Positions 55,348-64,000 of a DNA stretch of 64,000 bases are shown here, one piece after another. Source of the stretch: Dyella ginsengisoli LA-4 (GTDB lineage Bacteria > Pseudomonadota > Gammaproteobacteria > Xanthomonadales > Rhodanobacteraceae); the NCBI RefSeq assembly GCF_000334915.1, contig NZ_AMSF01000016.1:1-64000 (forward strand). Direction: 5' to 3'. The position numbers and the translations under genes were made by a program. Within the stretch, counting starts at the first letter, position 1. Each line of letters opens with the position of its first letter. The notes beneath the pieces were generated by a model. That model saw only the letters and a program-made list of their open reading frames with translations, ran no database searches and was not told the origin of the DNA.

Positions 55348-58300
55348 ATGAAGCGCATGTTGATCAACGCAACTCAGCGTGAAGAGTTGCGTGTGGCCAT
55401 CGTCGATGGCCAGACCCTGTACGACCTCGATATCGAAATCCCGTCGCGCGAACAGAAAAAGGCCAACATCTACAAGGGCCGCATCACCCGCGTCGAAGCC
55501 TCCCTGGAAGCCTGTTTCGTCGACTATGGCGCCGAGCGCCACGGCTTCCTGCCGATCAAGGAAATTGCCCGCGAGTACTTCACCCCGGGCCTGGATCCGC
55601 ACAAGGCGAACATCCGCGAGCTGCTGAAGGAAGGCCAGGAACTGGTCGTCCAGGTCGAGAAGGAAGAGCGCGGCAACAAGGGCGCTGCACTGACCACCTA
55701 CATCAGCCTCGCCGGCCGCTACATGGTGCTGATGCCGAACAACCCGAAGGCGGGCGGCGTCTCGCGCCGGATCGAGGGCGAGGATCGGCAGGCGCTGAAG
55801 GAAGCGCTGGACCTGCTCAACGTGCCGGATGACGTCGGCCTGATCGTGCGTACCGCCGGCATGGGCCGCGACGCCGAAGAGCTGCAGTGGGACCTGGACT
55901 ACCTGCTTACCCTGTGGCGATCGATCTCCGAGGCCGCCGCCAAGCAGAAGGCGCCGTTCCTGATCTACCAGGAATCGAAGCTGTTCATCCGCGCCCTGCG
56001 CGACTACCTGCGCAACGATATCGGCGAGATCCTCATCGACGAGGAATCGCTGTTCAACGACGCGCGCGAGTTCATGCAGCAGGTCATGCCCAACGCCCTG
56101 CGCAAGCTCAAGCTGTACAAGGACGACACCCCGCTGTTCTCGCGCTACCAGATCGAGACGCAGATCGAGAGTGCGTTCGATCGCCAGGTGCGCCTGCCCT
56201 CCGGTGGCTCGATCGTGATCGACCAGACCGAGGCACTGACCGCGATCGACATCAACTCGGCCAAGTCGACCAAGGGCGGCGACATCGAGGAAACCGCCTT
56301 CAACACCAATTGCGAAGCCGCGGTGGAGATCGCCCGCCAGCTGCGCATCCGCGACGCCGGCGGCCTGATCGTCATCGACTTCATCGACATGGACAGCCCG
56401 CGCCACCAGCGCGAAGTCGAGGAGAAACTGAAGGACGCCCTGAAGCTCGATCGCGCCCGCGTGCAGGTCGGCCGCATCTCGCGCTTCGGTCTGCTGGAGA
56501 TGTCGCGCCAGCGCCTGCGGCCGAGCCTGGGCGAAGCGACCCAGATCGTCTGCCCGCGCTGCGAAGGCCACGGCCATATCCGCAGCGTCGAGTCGCTCTC
56601 GCTGTCGACCCTGCGCCTGATCGAAGAGCACGCGATGAAGGACAACACCGGCCAGGTGCTGGTGCAGGCGCCGCCGACGGTCGCCAACTTCCTGCTCAAC
56701 GAAAAGCGCGCCAGCGTCGTGGAGATCGAACTGCGCAACAAGGTGCACGTGGTCATCGTCGCCGACCGCAAGCTGCAGACCCCGCACATCGAGATCCAGC
56801 GGATCAAGGAAGCGGAGATGGGTGAGCACAGCAAGCCCAGCTACGAGCGCCTGACGGCCGTCGAGGCCTCGCCGATCCCGAAGATGGGCCAGGCCTTGGG
56901 CAGCAGCGAGCAGCCCGCAGTCAGCGGGGTGGTGCCATCCACGCCGGCTCCAGTCCGGGAGGAGACCGCCCCGGTCGCTGCAGCACCTGTTGCCTCCCCC
57001 AAGGCGCCGCGTCGCCAGACGGCTGCACCGGCGCCCGCCCCTTCCGGCGGCCTGCTGTCCCGGCTGCTCGGCTGGTTCCGTGGCCCCGCGGACGCGCCCG
57101 CCACCCCGGAACCGGACAGCAACGAGCGCACTGCCAGCCGCCGCCAGGGACAGCGTCGCGACGAGCGCAATCGTCCGGCCCAGCAGGGCCAGGGCGGTGC
57201 GCCGCAGGGCAACAAGGGCAATCGCCGCGAGTCGGCCCAGCCGTCTGGTCGCGGCGGCGGCTCCCAGCAGCAGAAGGGCAACCGGCAGCGCGGTGGCGAG
57301 CAGGATCAAGGAGGCCGGACCCGCCAGGAGAAGGCATCCACCGGCACTACCCCGCGCCAGGACAAGGCCTCCCAGCCTCGCCAGCAGCAGCCAAGGACCG
57401 AAGCGGCGAACGCGAAGGCCGAGGTGGCAAACGTCCAACAAGCAGGAAGCCGCCAGGAGCGTCAGGCACCTGCCGCTGCGCGGCAACAGCCGCTGCAGGC
57501 CCCTGCCACGAATGAAGCCCCGGTCGAGGAGCAGCAGAAGCTGGCCGCAGCTGCCGCCGATCCTGTTGCCGTGTCGGCCCAACCTTCCCCGGAAGGCAGC
57601 GCCGAGGCCACCGACGGAAGCACCCCGCGCCGCCGTCGAGGCCGCCGCGGTGGGCGCCGCCGCCGTCGCCACGACGAGAGCGCTACCGGTACCACGGCCG
57701 ATGCTGCGCAGCAGGCCGACGGTCTGGATGACGAAGATCGCGACGATCGGCACGACGGCGCCGAGGACGCCACACCGCAGGCACGGCCGGCCGAAGCAGG
57801 TCTGGCCGCGGCCGCAGCGGCAGTTGTCGTCAGCTCGTTGACCGACGCGGTGACGCAGGCTCCCAGCCAGACGGGCACGGAAAGTTCGAATGAAGGCGAG
57901 TCCGTTGCCGCTGCTCCGCCAGTGACGACGTTGGCGCCGTCAGCAGTGACGTCGTTCAACCTGCCCACCCTGCCGCCCATTCCACCGGCGTCGTCCGAAC
58001 CTGCCGAAAGCGAATCCACCTTGACTGGCGATGCGGTAGAGGCAGAAGCGCCGGCAACCGCGATGGAGACACCCGCGCCGGCAGCGGTGCCAGCCGACTC
58101 CGGGGAAAGGCCGGACGACGTGGTATCCGTGGCTGAAGATGCCGGACTACCCAGCGAGACGGTGCCGCCTGTGGCGACTGCACATACCGACGCTTCGGCA
58201 TCCGCACCTGCAGCCAGCCCGGCAGCAGAGCCGGCAGCCGCCGTCGCCCCTCCCGCGCAGGGTGACCTGCTGGTGCAGGCCAGCGTGACGTCAGCGGCCA

Positions 58301-58446
58301 TGGACCAGGAAGCGATCGAGCCGGCCGTCGCCGAGCAACCGGAACTCGAATCGCAAGCGGACGAGCAGGCCTCCACTCCCCCTTCGGAAATGAAGAAAGA
58401 AGGCGAGGAGCATCACAAGCCGGATGGCAGCACCGGACAGGGCTGA
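55348..58446 (+). CDS. rne: ribonuclease E
   Basis: RNase E is the main endoribonuclease of mRNA decay. The 1032-residue protein starts at ATG 55348 ([21 protein letters not shown]). It has the S1 domain (about 35-120), the 5' sensor region, the DNase I-like catalytic part with [15 protein letters not shown] and [11 protein letters not shown] (the two catalytic Asp), and the Zn-link CPRCEGHGH near residue 408. From about residue 510 the chain is a low-complexity Pro/Ala/Gln/Arg scaffold with an arginine-rich stretch ([16 protein letters not shown], about 760-780) for RNA or partner binding. An 844-residue antisense frame is a GC artefact. Confidence 0.96.
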   Translation: MKRMLINATQREELRVAIVDGQTLYDLDIEIPSREQKKANIYKGRITRVEASLEACFVDYGAERHGFLPIKEIAREYFTPGLDPHKANIRELLKEGQELVVQVEKEERGNKGAALTTYISLAGRYMVLMPNNPKAGGVSRRIEGEDRQALKEALDLLNVPDDVGLIVRTAGMGRDAEELQWDLDYLLTLWRSISEAAAKQKAPFLIYQESKLFIRALRDYLRNDIGEILIDEESLFNDAREFMQQVMPNALRKLKLYKDDTPLFSRYQIETQIESAFDRQVRLPSGGSIVIDQTEALTAIDINSAKSTKGGDIEETAFNTNCEAAVEIARQLRIRDAGGLIVIDFIDMDSPRHQREVEEKLKDALKLDRARVQVGRISRFGLLEMSRQRLRPSLGEATQIVCPRCEGHGHIRSVESLSLSTLRLIEEHAMKDNTGQVLVQAPPTVANFLLNEKRASVVEIELRNKVHVVIVADRKLQTPHIEIQRIKEAEMGEHSKPSYERLTAVEASPIPKMGQALGSSEQPAVSGVVPSTPAPVREETAPVAAAPVASPKAPRRQTAAPAPAPSGGLLSRLLGWFRGPADAPATPEPDSNERTASRRQGQRRDERNRPAQQGQGGAPQGNKGNRRESAQPSGRGGGSQQQKGNRQRGGEQDQGGRTRQEKASTGTTPRQDKASQPRQQQPRTEAANAKAEVANVQQAGSRQERQAPAAARQQPLQAPATNEAPVEEQQKLAAAAADPVAVSAQPSPEGSAEATDGSTPRRRRGRRGGRRRRRHDESATGTTADAAQQADGLDDEDRDDRHDGAEDATPQARPAEAGLAAAAAAVVVSSLTDAVTQAPSQTGTESSNEGESVAAAPPVTTLAPSAVTSFNLPTLPPIPPASSEPAESESTLTGDAVEAEAPATAMETPAPAAVPADSGERPDDVVSVAEDAGLPSETVPPVATAHTDASASAPAASPAAEPAAAVAPPAQGDLLVQASVTSAAMDQEAIEPAVAEQPELESQADEQASTPPSEMKKEGEEHHKPDGSTGQG

Positions 58447-58450
58447 CAGG

Positions 58451-58508
58451 ACTCCGGCGGAAGCCGGAGTCTCCGACAAACAAAAGCCGGGCTGATGCCC
58501 GGCTTTTG
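58451..58508 (+). terminator. tandem hairpins ending rne
   Basis: The first hairpin is ACTCCGGC-GGAA-GCCGGAGT (58451-58470). The second is CAAAAGCCGGGC-TGAT-GCCCGGCTTTTG (58481-58508), followed by TTTTG. The second is a strong intrinsic terminator and works on both strands, as it separates rne from the convergent gacA-type gene. Confidence 0.88.
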
Positions 58509-58531
58509 TTTTGCGCACGTCTCGCCGCCGA

Positions 58532-59185
58532 TCAGGCGTTGGCGTGCTGGGCCTGCGTATCGATCAATCCGTGTACGGCCATCAGATGGGCCAGGCTGAT
58601 CACATGGTCGACATTGAGCTTTTCCATCAGGCGCTGCTTGTAGGTCGACACTGTCTTCGGGCTGAGATTGAGTTGCTCGCCGATCAGCGTCAGCGGCTTG
58701 CCGCGAACCAGCATCATTGCCACTTCGAGCTCGCGACTGGAGAGCGTGTCAAACGGAGAGTCGCTGCCATCCAACGTGGCCAGCGCCAACTGCTGCGCCA
58801 CGGCCGGCGCAAGGTAGCGTCGGCCGCTGGCCACCTGGCGAACCGCCGCCAGCAGCTCTTCGGCGGTACACCCCTTGGTGAGATAGCCGAGTGCCCCGGC
58901 ATCGAGCAGGCGCTTCGGGAACCGGGCATCGTCAACCACGGTCACGATGACGATATGGGTATGCAACTTGGACCGAACCACACGCTCGGTAAGCTCGATG
59001 CCGCTCATGCCCGGCATATGGACATCCACCAGTGCGATATCGGGCGCCAGTGTACGGATCAGGCGCAGGCCCTCCTCCGCACTTCCCGCCTCACCGCGAA
59101 TGCGGATATCCGGTTGTTGTTGCAGGATCATCCGGAAGCCGGTGCGAACCAGCTCGTGATCATCCACCAAGACAACATTGATCAC
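58532..59185 (-). CDS. LuxR/NarL-type response regulator, GacA/UvrY-like
   Basis: The 217-residue protein starts at GTG 59185 with GGAGG 8 bases upstream. The receiver domain has VVLVDDHELVRTGFRMIL, phosphoacceptor Asp in DIALVDVHMPGMSGIEL (about residue 54) and the conserved Lys in GYLTKGCTAEELLAAVR. The LuxR-type helix-turn-helix is SSRELEVAMMLVRGKPLTLIGEQLNLSPKTVSTYKQRLMEKLNV (about 150-195). The length and the opening match GacA/UvrY, which controls small regulatory RNAs of the Csr/Rsm system. The histidine kinase is not in the window. A uvrC gene, common beside gacA, is not present here. Confidence 0.85.
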   Translation of the reverse strand: MINVVLVDDHELVRTGFRMILQQQPDIRIRGEAGSAEEGLRLIRTLAPDIALVDVHMPGMSGIELTERVVRSKLHTHIVIVTVVDDARFPKRLLDAGALGYLTKGCTAEELLAAVRQVASGRRYLAPAVAQQLALATLDGSDSPFDTLSSRELEVAMMLVRGKPLTLIGEQLNLSPKTVSTYKQRLMEKLNVDHVISLAHLMAVHGLIDTQAQHANA

Positions 59186-59481
59186 TACGCTACCCTCCTT
59201 GGGTATTGAATCATCTTGCGCGCAAATTCCGCTGCACGCCAGCAGCCGGCGAAGCATGTCCGCTTGCCAACGGAATCGTCCGTTCCGCTATCGAAGATGC
59301 AGGCGGGCCGGCATCAAGGCGTTCGTCGCAACCGACGAACGAAAAATAGCTTGCCATTGCAGTGTGGGTCGATGCCGTAGGAGCACGCCTACTGACCGCG
59401 TACGGTATCCACCGGAAGGCGGGCGAAAAGTGGAGGCGGTCGCACAATGACCCACCCACCGCCACCGGGGCGGGCGGATAG

Positions 59482-59685
59482 CTAGCTTTCGGGAAAGGAT
59501 TGGAGGGACTGGCTACGTGCCAGTTCGTCCCCTCGTCGCGTGCGGGCCTCGGAACACCAGGAAACCAGGTCGCTCCTTGCCGCCAACGCCTCAGGCGCGG
59601 TCGAACGGGCTCTTTCACCCGCCAGCATCCCTGCAAACAAGCGGAGCCCACGCCAAAGCGCTGAGCCCACATGCATCGTTTGCAT
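59482..59685 (-). CDS. possible small protein of 67 residues
   Basis: A frame from ATG 59685 to TAG 59482 is preceded by GGAGAG at 5-bases spacing. The N-terminus (MQTMHVGSALWRGLRLFAGM) could form an amphipathic or membrane-bound helix; the rest is Arg/Ser/Glu-rich. No similarity is recognised. The ribosome-binding site is the main support. Confidence 0.3.
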   Translation of the reverse strand: MQTMHVGSALWRGLRLFAGMLAGERARSTAPEALAARSDLVSWCSEARTRRGDELARSQSLQSFPES

Positions 59686-59783
59686 CGTGTCTCTCCACAG
59701 CTGCCCCTGTGCAGCCGCGGGAAAAGACTAGCAACAACTTTCGGCAGATGCATGCTGCGACCACAAAAACAGAGACCAACAAA

Positions 59784-59805
59784 AAAGCCGCCTTGCGGCG
59801 GCTTT
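59784..59805 (-). terminator. terminator of tRNA-Leu
   Basis: AAAGCCGCC and GGCGGCTTT form a 9-base-pair stem with a 4-base loop; on the minus strand it is followed by TTTGTTGG, with six T in total from the stem end. It lies 39 bases past the 3' end of the tRNA and is properly oriented for it. Confidence 0.8.
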
Positions 59806-59844
59806 CAATTCGGGCGTGACACTGTTCTGCAAACCCGTTGTTAT

Positions 59845-59929
59845 TGGTGCCCAAGGGGGGACTCGAACCCCCACGCCTCTCGGCGCTACCACCTCAAGGT
59901 AGTGCGTCTACCAATTCCGCCACCTGGGC
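59845..59929 (-). tRNA. tRNA-Leu (anticodon GAG)
   Basis: On the minus strand the 85-base gene begins GCCCAGGTGGCGGAATTGG and ends in the encoded CCA (TTGGGCACCA). The acceptor arm pairs GCCCAGG with CTTGGGC, the D-loop has TTGGTAGAC, the anticodon loop TTGAGGT lies in a CTACC/GGTAG stem giving GAG, the long variable arm (GCGCCGAGAGGCGT) marks a class II tRNA, and the T-arm is GGGGGTTCGAGTCCCCC. The gene lies just after secG, a conserved place for tRNA-Leu in many gammaproteobacteria. Confidence 0.96.
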
Positions 59930-59936
59930 AGGTGTA

Positions 59937-60353
59937 TTACTTCTTGCTGCTAGCCGCCGGAGCGGGCGCTGCCGCGGGGACGTCGCTCGTGCTGGCGGGC
60001 TTGGCGGCCTGCGGCACGTCGCTGTTGACCGCCGCGGCGGGCTGCGCATTTTGGGAGGCCGGAGCCGACTTGGCAAGCCCTGCCATCACACCAAGATCGT
60101 TGTCCGATGCCTTCGGCGTGCCGCTGTGGCTCAGGTACATGCCCATGCCAAGGCTCAGCAGGAAAAACAGGCCTGCCAGCACCGCCGTCGCGCGACTCAT
60201 GAAGTTGGACGAGCCACGCGCACCGAACACGGTGGCCGAAGCGCCGCCACCGAACCCCGAGCCCGCATCGGCACCCGCGCCGCGCTGCATGAGGATCAGC
60301 ACGATCATCGCCGCGGCCACCAGGATGTAGAACACGCTGAAAATGACGAACAT
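59937..60353 (-). CDS. secG: protein translocase subunit SecG
   Basis: SecG helps SecYE and SecA move proteins across the inner membrane. From ATG 60353 the product has 138 residues, opening MFVIFSVFYILVAAAMIVLILMQRGAGADAGSGFGGGAS, which is the usual helix 1 and Gly-rich loop of SecG (L-x-Q-x-G-x-G-A). Helix 2 is in RATAVLAGLFFLLSLGMGMYL. The Ala/Pro/Ser-rich tail (about 85-138) is typical of xanthomonads. An upstream TTG (60380) would extend it by 9 residues, overlapping tpiA. Confidence 0.92.
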   Translation of the reverse strand: MFVIFSVFYILVAAAMIVLILMQRGAGADAGSGFGGGASATVFGARGSSNFMSRATAVLAGLFFLLSLGMGMYLSHSGTPKASDNDLGVMAGLAKSAPASQNAQPAAAVNSDVPQAAKPASTSDVPAAAPAPAASSKK

Positions 60354-60376
60354 GACTTTTTTGGATTCCGTTGCGC

Positions 60377-61126
60377 TCAACGAGCGGCTTCGCAGATGCC
60401 GAGGAAATCGCCGGACTGCAGGCAGGCACCGCCTACCAGGCCTCCGTCGACATCCGGCTGCGCGAACAGTTGCGCAGCGTTTCCAGGCTTGACGCTGCCG
60501 CCGTAAAGCAGCCGAGTCAGACCCGCAATCATAGCATCCTCGCGGGACAGTTGGCTACGAATCAGCGCGTGCACATGCTGGGCCTGCTCCGGCGTGGCGG
60601 TGTGGCCGGTGCCGATCGCCCATACCGGTTCGTAGGCGATCACCGCAGTATCGAACGGTACGATGCCTACCAGGTCGAGGACCGCCTTGACCTGACGCTG
60701 CACCACCTGCTCGGTCTCGCCTGCTTCGCGCTGGACCAGCGATTCACCTACGCAGAGAATCGGCGTCAGCCCGGCCCCCAGGGCGGCTGCGAATTTGCGG
60801 GCGACCAGGGCATCGCTCTCATCGTGGTACTGGCGGCGCTCCGAGTGACCGACCAGCACCCAGTTGGCGCCAACGTCGGCGAGCATGGCCGCCGATACTT
60901 CGCCGGTGTAGGCGCCCTGCCCCTCATGCTCGCTCACATCCTGTCCGCCCAGACCGATCCCGGCCCGGGCACAGGCATCGGTGACCAGCGGCAGATAGGG
61001 AAACGGCGGGATCACCAGCACATCCACCTCCGGTGTCTGATGGGCAGCCAGTTCGGCGACGAGCGAGCTCGCCATGGAACGGCTGCCATGCATCTTCCAG
61101 TTGCCTGCGACCAGCTTCTTGCGCAT
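60377..61126 (-). CDS. tpiA: triose-phosphate isomerase
   Basis: TpiA interconverts dihydroxyacetone phosphate and glyceraldehyde-3-phosphate. The 249-residue protein has the N-terminal Lys in VAGNWKMHGS (about residue 11), the catalytic His in VLVGHSERRQYH (about 94), the catalytic Glu in IAYEPVWAIGTGHTA (about 166), loop 6 just after it and the phosphate site LLYGGSVKPGN. ATG 61126 is the family start. It is transcribed toward secG and tRNA-Leu. Confidence 0.97.
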   Translation of the reverse strand: MRKKLVAGNWKMHGSRSMASSLVAELAAHQTPEVDVLVIPPFPYLPLVTDACARAGIGLGGQDVSEHEGQGAYTGEVSAAMLADVGANWVLVGHSERRQYHDESDALVARKFAAALGAGLTPILCVGESLVQREAGETEQVVQRQVKAVLDLVGIVPFDTAVIAYEPVWAIGTGHTATPEQAQHVHALIRSQLSREDAMIAGLTRLLYGGSVKPGNAAQLFAQPDVDGGLVGGACLQSGDFLGICEAAR

Positions 61127-61240
61127 GGGATATCCCGCAAAAAAGCGCGAGCTTAGCGATGGCCCGGTTCTCGGACAATTGCGCTGGCAGCCAATGCCGA
61201 CACCCGCGAAGATGAGCGCCTGCCCGCAAGGAACTCCGTC

Positions 61241-62050
61241 ATGTCCGACAAACGACCCTGCAGCCTCGTCACCGGAGCCTCCGCAGGCATCGGAGCGGCC
61301 TTTGCCCGGGCGCTGGCTGCCCGTGGTCATGACCTGGTGCTTGTCGCCCGCCGCGAGGATCGCCTGCGTGCCCTGGCCGAGGCACTACGGGAGCGGCACG
61401 GCACACGCTCCATGATGCTTGCCGCCGACCTCGCCGATCCATCGGCTCCGCAGCGCCTGTGCAATGCATTGGAGGCGGAAGGCTATGCCGTCGACTGGCT
61501 GATCAACAACGCCGGCTACGGCCTGCCCGGTACCCTGGTGGACAACCCCTGGCAGGCGCATGCCGCCTTCGTCCAGGTGATGATGACCGCACCCACCGAA
61601 CTGGCCTGGCGGCTGCTTCCCGGCATGCGCGCGCGGGGGCATGGGCGCGTGATCAACGTGGCCTCGCTGGCCGGTTTCGTTCCCGGCACGGCTGGCCACA
61701 CGCTGTACGGCGCCTCCAAGGCCTATCTGATCAAGCTTTCGCAGTCGCTGGCGCTGGAGAACCGCGATGCCGGAGTACATGTCTGCGCGCTCTGCCCAGG
61801 CTTCACCTGGTCGGAGTTTCACGACGTCACAGGTACCCGCCAGAAGATGAATGCGATGCCCCGCTTCATGTGGCTCTCCGCCGAGGAGGTCGCGCGCCAG
61901 GGTATCGATGCCGTCGAGCGCGGCGCGGTGGTGTACGTGCCGGGGCGCGTCAACCGCGTCATCAAGACCATCACCGAACTGCTGCCCGATCGTCTCGCCC
62001 TGTGGCTGTCCCACCGCGAATCCGCACGCTACCGCAACCGGCACGACTGA
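61241..62050 (+). CDS. short-chain dehydrogenase/reductase
   Basis: The 269-residue protein is a classical SDR: SLVTGASAGIGAAFARALAARGHDLVLVARR for the cofactor site (T-G-x3-G-I-G, with Arg after the second strand favouring NADP), LINNAGYGLPG (N-N-A-G), catalytic Ser in INVASLAGFVPGT and Tyr-x3-Lys in LYGASKAYLIKL. The C-terminus (RVNRVIKTITELLPDRLALWL) is hydrophobic and may bind a membrane. Substrate unknown; the DltE/YqjQ-like subgroup is the nearest by feel. It is divergent from tpiA. Confidence 0.88.
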   Translation: MSDKRPCSLVTGASAGIGAAFARALAARGHDLVLVARREDRLRALAEALRERHGTRSMMLAADLADPSAPQRLCNALEAEGYAVDWLINNAGYGLPGTLVDNPWQAHAAFVQVMMTAPTELAWRLLPGMRARGHGRVINVASLAGFVPGTAGHTLYGASKAYLIKLSQSLALENRDAGVHVCALCPGFTWSEFHDVTGTRQKMNAMPRFMWLSAEEVARQGIDAVERGAVVYVPGRVNRVIKTITELLPDRLALWLSHRESARYRNRHD

Positions 62051-62100
62051 GGTCCATGCGCTAACGTGCACAGCCTGGACCATCATCGCGAGATCCCAGC

Positions 62101-62781
62101 ATGTCCCTGTTTCCCAAGTACCCTGCGATGCAGCCGCTGCCCTACCGGAAGCCGACCGAAGGGCGCGACTACTGGGTGGTGGACGACGTGCTGCCGAACC
62201 CGGACGAGGTCCGCCAGCGCTGCCTGGCGAAGACCGACTGGGAGTATGGCTATCCGACCACGGGCGAGGTGTGGCCGGGCATGCGCGCGAATGAAGCACT
62301 GCTGCCGGCCGAGCTGGAGGCACTGGAGGCGCGGGTCCGCCAGCTCACGGACGCCAAACGCCTGTGGGTGGGGCAGACCGAGGACGGCCTCAAGCTCAAC
62401 CACAACGTGGTGCAGGTGGTGGGGTCGCTGGAAGGCGCGGTCAAGCCGCACACCGATTCGCTCAACCTGTGCCGCTACGCCGCGGTGATCTACCTCAACC
62501 CCGACGTGCCGGAACGCTGCGGCACCAGCTTTTTCCGCCAGCGGATGCCCAACGGCCAGCTGGCCGGCAACATGGTGATGCCGCCGCACCGCAACCTGGT
62601 GGACGCGCTGGGCAATCGTTTCGTCGCACCCACGGCCTTCGTCGAGGACGTGCGCGTGCCGCACCGCTACAACCGCCTGCTGCTGTACAAGCCCAACATC
62701 ATCCACAGCGCCAGCAGCTACTGGGGCATGGAGGACGCAGCCTCCAAGCGCATGACCGCGCTGTTTTTCTGGATGGCCTGA
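62101..62781 (+). CDS. DUF6445-like, probable 2-oxoglutarate/Fe(II)-type oxygenase
   Basis: The 226-residue protein has PYRKPTEGRDYWVVDDVLPNPDEVRQRCL, LNHNVVQVVGSLEGAVKPHTDSLNLCRYAAVIYLNPDVPERCGTSFFR, NRLLLYKPNIIHSASSYWG and KRMTALFFW. The H-T-D (about residue 121-123), a later His (IHSAS, about 200) and a basic residue after it match the jelly-roll 2-oxoglutarate/Fe(II) oxygenase pattern H-x-D...H...R/K. The family name DUF6445 is recalled from memory. Such proteins are often in xanthomonads near tryptophan-halogenase-like genes. No substrate is known. Confidence 0.65.
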   Translation: MSLFPKYPAMQPLPYRKPTEGRDYWVVDDVLPNPDEVRQRCLAKTDWEYGYPTTGEVWPGMRANEALLPAELEALEARVRQLTDAKRLWVGQTEDGLKLNHNVVQVVGSLEGAVKPHTDSLNLCRYAAVIYLNPDVPERCGTSFFRQRMPNGQLAGNMVMPPHRNLVDALGNRFVAPTAFVEDVRVPHRYNRLLLYKPNIIHSASSYWGMEDAASKRMTALFFWMA

Positions 62782-62839
62782 ATGCGCAACGGGGAGCCTG
62801 TGCTCCCCGTCGCGCCGGCACCACGCGGAAGCGGAAGGC

Positions 62840-63775
62840 TCAGATCAGCTTGATCTCGCGCAGGCGCTGCATCAGGTACTCGTGCGAGGTCATCGAGGTG
62901 TCGTAACGGCTCGGGTTGTCCGGCGTCACGCACTGCGGCACCGGGTCGAGCACCACGTCCGGATTCGGATGCAGGAAGAACGGCACCGAGTAGCGCGGCT
63001 TGCGCGCGTTGTCGTTCTGCGGGTTCACCACCCGATGCGTGGTGGACGGGTACACGTGGTTGGTCAGCCGCTGCAGCATGTCGCCGATGTTCACCACGAT
63101 GGCGTCGCCCCGGGTGGTGATCGGCAGCCACTGGCCCTCGCGGGTCAGCACCTCCAGCCCTTCGGCGCTCGCCCCCACCAGCAGGGTGATGAAGTTGATG
63201 TCCTCGTGGGCACCGGCGCGCACGTTGGGGATGTTGTCCTCGGTGATCGGCGGGTAATGAATGGGCCGCAGGATCGAATTGCCCTGGTCGGTCTTGTCCT
63301 CGAAGTAGTTCTCCGGCAGGCCGATGTGCAGGGCCAGCGCGCGGAGCACGCGGGTGCCGAGCTGGTCGAGCGCCTCGAACAGGCCGTAGCCGTATGCCTT
63401 GAAGTTAGGCACTTCCTCCGGCCACAGGTTCGGCGGCATCACGTCGGCGAACTTCGAATCGCGCGGAATCTCGCGCCCGACGTGCCAGAACTCCTTGAGG
63501 TCCGGGTAACTGCTGTCCTTGGCCGTTTCCACCTTGAACGGGGTGTAGCCGCGCGCGCCGCCGGACCCGGGCACGTGATACTTCATCTTGGTTTCGGCCG
63601 GCAGCGCGAAGAAGCGCTTGAAGGCATCGTAGGCACCGTCGACCAGTGCCGGATCGATGCCGTGGCCGCTGATGCAGCAGAAGCCGAATTCACGGTAGGC
63701 GGCGCCCAGCTCGGCGACGAAGGCGTCGCGGTCGGTGTCGTAGCGGCGGATGTCGAGGGTGGGAACGTTCTTCAC
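62840..63775 (-). CDS. isopenicillin-N-synthase-family 2-oxoglutarate/Fe(II) oxygenase
   Basis: The 311-residue protein has the N-terminal DIOX_N region (VPTLDIRRYDTDRDAFVAELGAAYREFGFCCISGHGID) and the catalytic jelly roll with Fe ligands H-x-D in GAHEDINFITLL (about residue 188-190), His in STTHRVVNP (about 243) and the 2-oxoglutarate Arg in KPRYSVPFF (about 253). The Y-P-x-I and GFTPF-like (RGYTPFKVE) blocks fit the widespread bacterial IPNS-like group. Substrate unknown. It lies between the DUF6445-like gene (convergent) and glmM. Confidence 0.9.
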   Translation of the reverse strand: MKNVPTLDIRRYDTDRDAFVAELGAAYREFGFCCISGHGIDPALVDGAYDAFKRFFALPAETKMKYHVPGSGGARGYTPFKVETAKDSSYPDLKEFWHVGREIPRDSKFADVMPPNLWPEEVPNFKAYGYGLFEALDQLGTRVLRALALHIGLPENYFEDKTDQGNSILRPIHYPPITEDNIPNVRAGAHEDINFITLLVGASAEGLEVLTREGQWLPITTRGDAIVVNIGDMLQRLTNHVYPSTTHRVVNPQNDNARKPRYSVPFFLHPNPDVVLDPVPQCVTPDNPSRYDTSMTSHEYLMQRLREIKLI

Positions 63776-63878
63776 TTTGTCTGACTCCAGGTTGGCGTGC
63801 GGTCGATTTCATCCGCCACCGCATCGGGCGGGGCACGTCGGGCCATTCCATGGCGACCTGGATACAGCTAGAGCAGGC

Positions 63879-64000
63879 TCACGAGCGTTCGGCGACGGAT
63901 TTTACGACGTCTGCCAGGCTCTGTGCCAAAGCCTTCACTTCATCGGCATCGGCGCCCTCGACGGTGATGCGCACCACCGGCTCGGTGCCCGATGCGCGCA
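63879..64000 (-). CDS. glmM: phosphoglucosamine mutase, 3' end only
   Basis: The frame entering from the window edge reads RASGTEPVVRITVEGADADE, then VKALAQSLADVVKSVAERS and a TGA at 63881-63879. R-x-S-G-T-E-P is the phosphate-binding motif near the C-terminus of alpha-D-phosphohexomutases, and the V-R-I-x-V-E-G-x-D continuation is typical of GlmM. GlmM makes glucosamine-1-phosphate for peptidoglycan and lipopolysaccharide. In many gammaproteobacteria glmM is followed by tpiA and secG; here three extra genes lie between. Confidence 0.85.
   Translation of the reverse strand, partial: RASGTEPVVRITVEGADADEVKALAQSLADVVKSVAERS

Larger units (their letters stand above)
59186..59844. other. 660-base gap with no convincing gene
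   Basis: The region between the response regulator and tRNA-Leu holds only short frames. The best is a 67-residue minus-strand frame listed separately. The promoter of the response regulator should lie in the first 100 bases. A terminator (59784-59805) ends tRNA-Leu transcription. Overlapping plus-strand frames (59517-59819 and others) have no ribosome-binding site and unlikely composition. Confidence 0.5.

Noticed and set aside
55219-57753. An 844-residue minus-strand frame opposite rne
   Set aside because: Shadow of the low-complexity region of RNase E; no recognisable domain.
59517-59819. 100-residue plus-strand frame in the gap before tRNA-Leu
   Set aside because: No start context, and its end runs through the tRNA terminator.
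63879-64000. Tn7 attachment site at glmS
   Set aside because: The gene at the right edge is glmM, not glmS, and it is over 50 kb from the tns genes.

Overview
The window is GC-rich DNA from a gammaproteobacterium of the Xanthomonadales/Lysobacterales type, most likely Rhodanobacteraceae (Rhodanobacter, Dyella or Frateuria-like). The main reasons are the lysS, prfB, recJ and rpfE-type genes lying close together, as in the Xanthomonas rpf region, the smc-zipA pair, and the tRNA-Leu(GAG)-secG-tpiA...glmM order. The genus is an inference.

Positions 1-9620 are an accessory island, visibly less GC-biased than the rest. It holds a Tn7-like transposition operon (tnsA-tnsB-tnsC-tniQ, 4357-9452). Upstream of it are cargo-like genes: an SseB-family protein, a BPSL0761-family small protein, unknown proteins, and an XRE repressor with two near-identical palindromic operators. 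The island abuts the 3' end of a small glycine-zipper gene next to zipA-smc. The ligA gene often found after zipA is not in the window.

Positions 9624-15411 are core genes on the minus strand (glycine-zipper protein, zipA, smc, bolA, yciI).

Positions 15506-35178 are one long plus-strand block that looks like a low-oxygen carbon and energy module. It contains polyhydroxyalkanoate genes (phaC, phasin, phaB), a FabI-type reductase, a MaoC-phosphotransacetylase fusion, acetate kinase, a complete N-type ATPase operon (atpDCQRBEFAG), a LOG-family protein, a beta-CASP metallo-beta-lactamase, phosphoketolase, a short YidC paralogue and an alpha/beta hydrolase. Two FNR/ANR-like boxes (TTGA-N6-TCAA) lie before phaC and before atpD. 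Phosphoketolase would supply acetyl phosphate, which Pta and AckA turn into acetyl-CoA or ATP; PHA synthesis would store reducing power; the N-ATPase would use or restore ion gradients.

Positions 35225-55005 are mostly housekeeping genes: lysS, prfB with its programmed frameshift, a two-motif retropepsin-like protease, asnB, recJ, rpfE, an ABC-F ATPase, aguA-aguB, a TraB-family membrane protein, two cytochromes c, nfuA, a pterin dehydratase, a CPBP-like membrane protein and rluC. The most striking element is upstream of asnB. A 42-residue leader peptide carries 8 Asn codons within 14 codons and is followed by a strong intrinsic terminator. The end of the leader gene is perfectly complementary to the 5' arm of that terminator, so this reads as a complete asparagine-responsive transcription attenuator.

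Positions 55005-64000 hold rne with a long 5' leader, a GacA/UvrY-type regulator, a 660-base gap, tRNA-Leu(GAG), secG, tpiA, an SDR, two probable 2-oxoglutarate/Fe(II)-type oxygenases and the 3' end of glmM.
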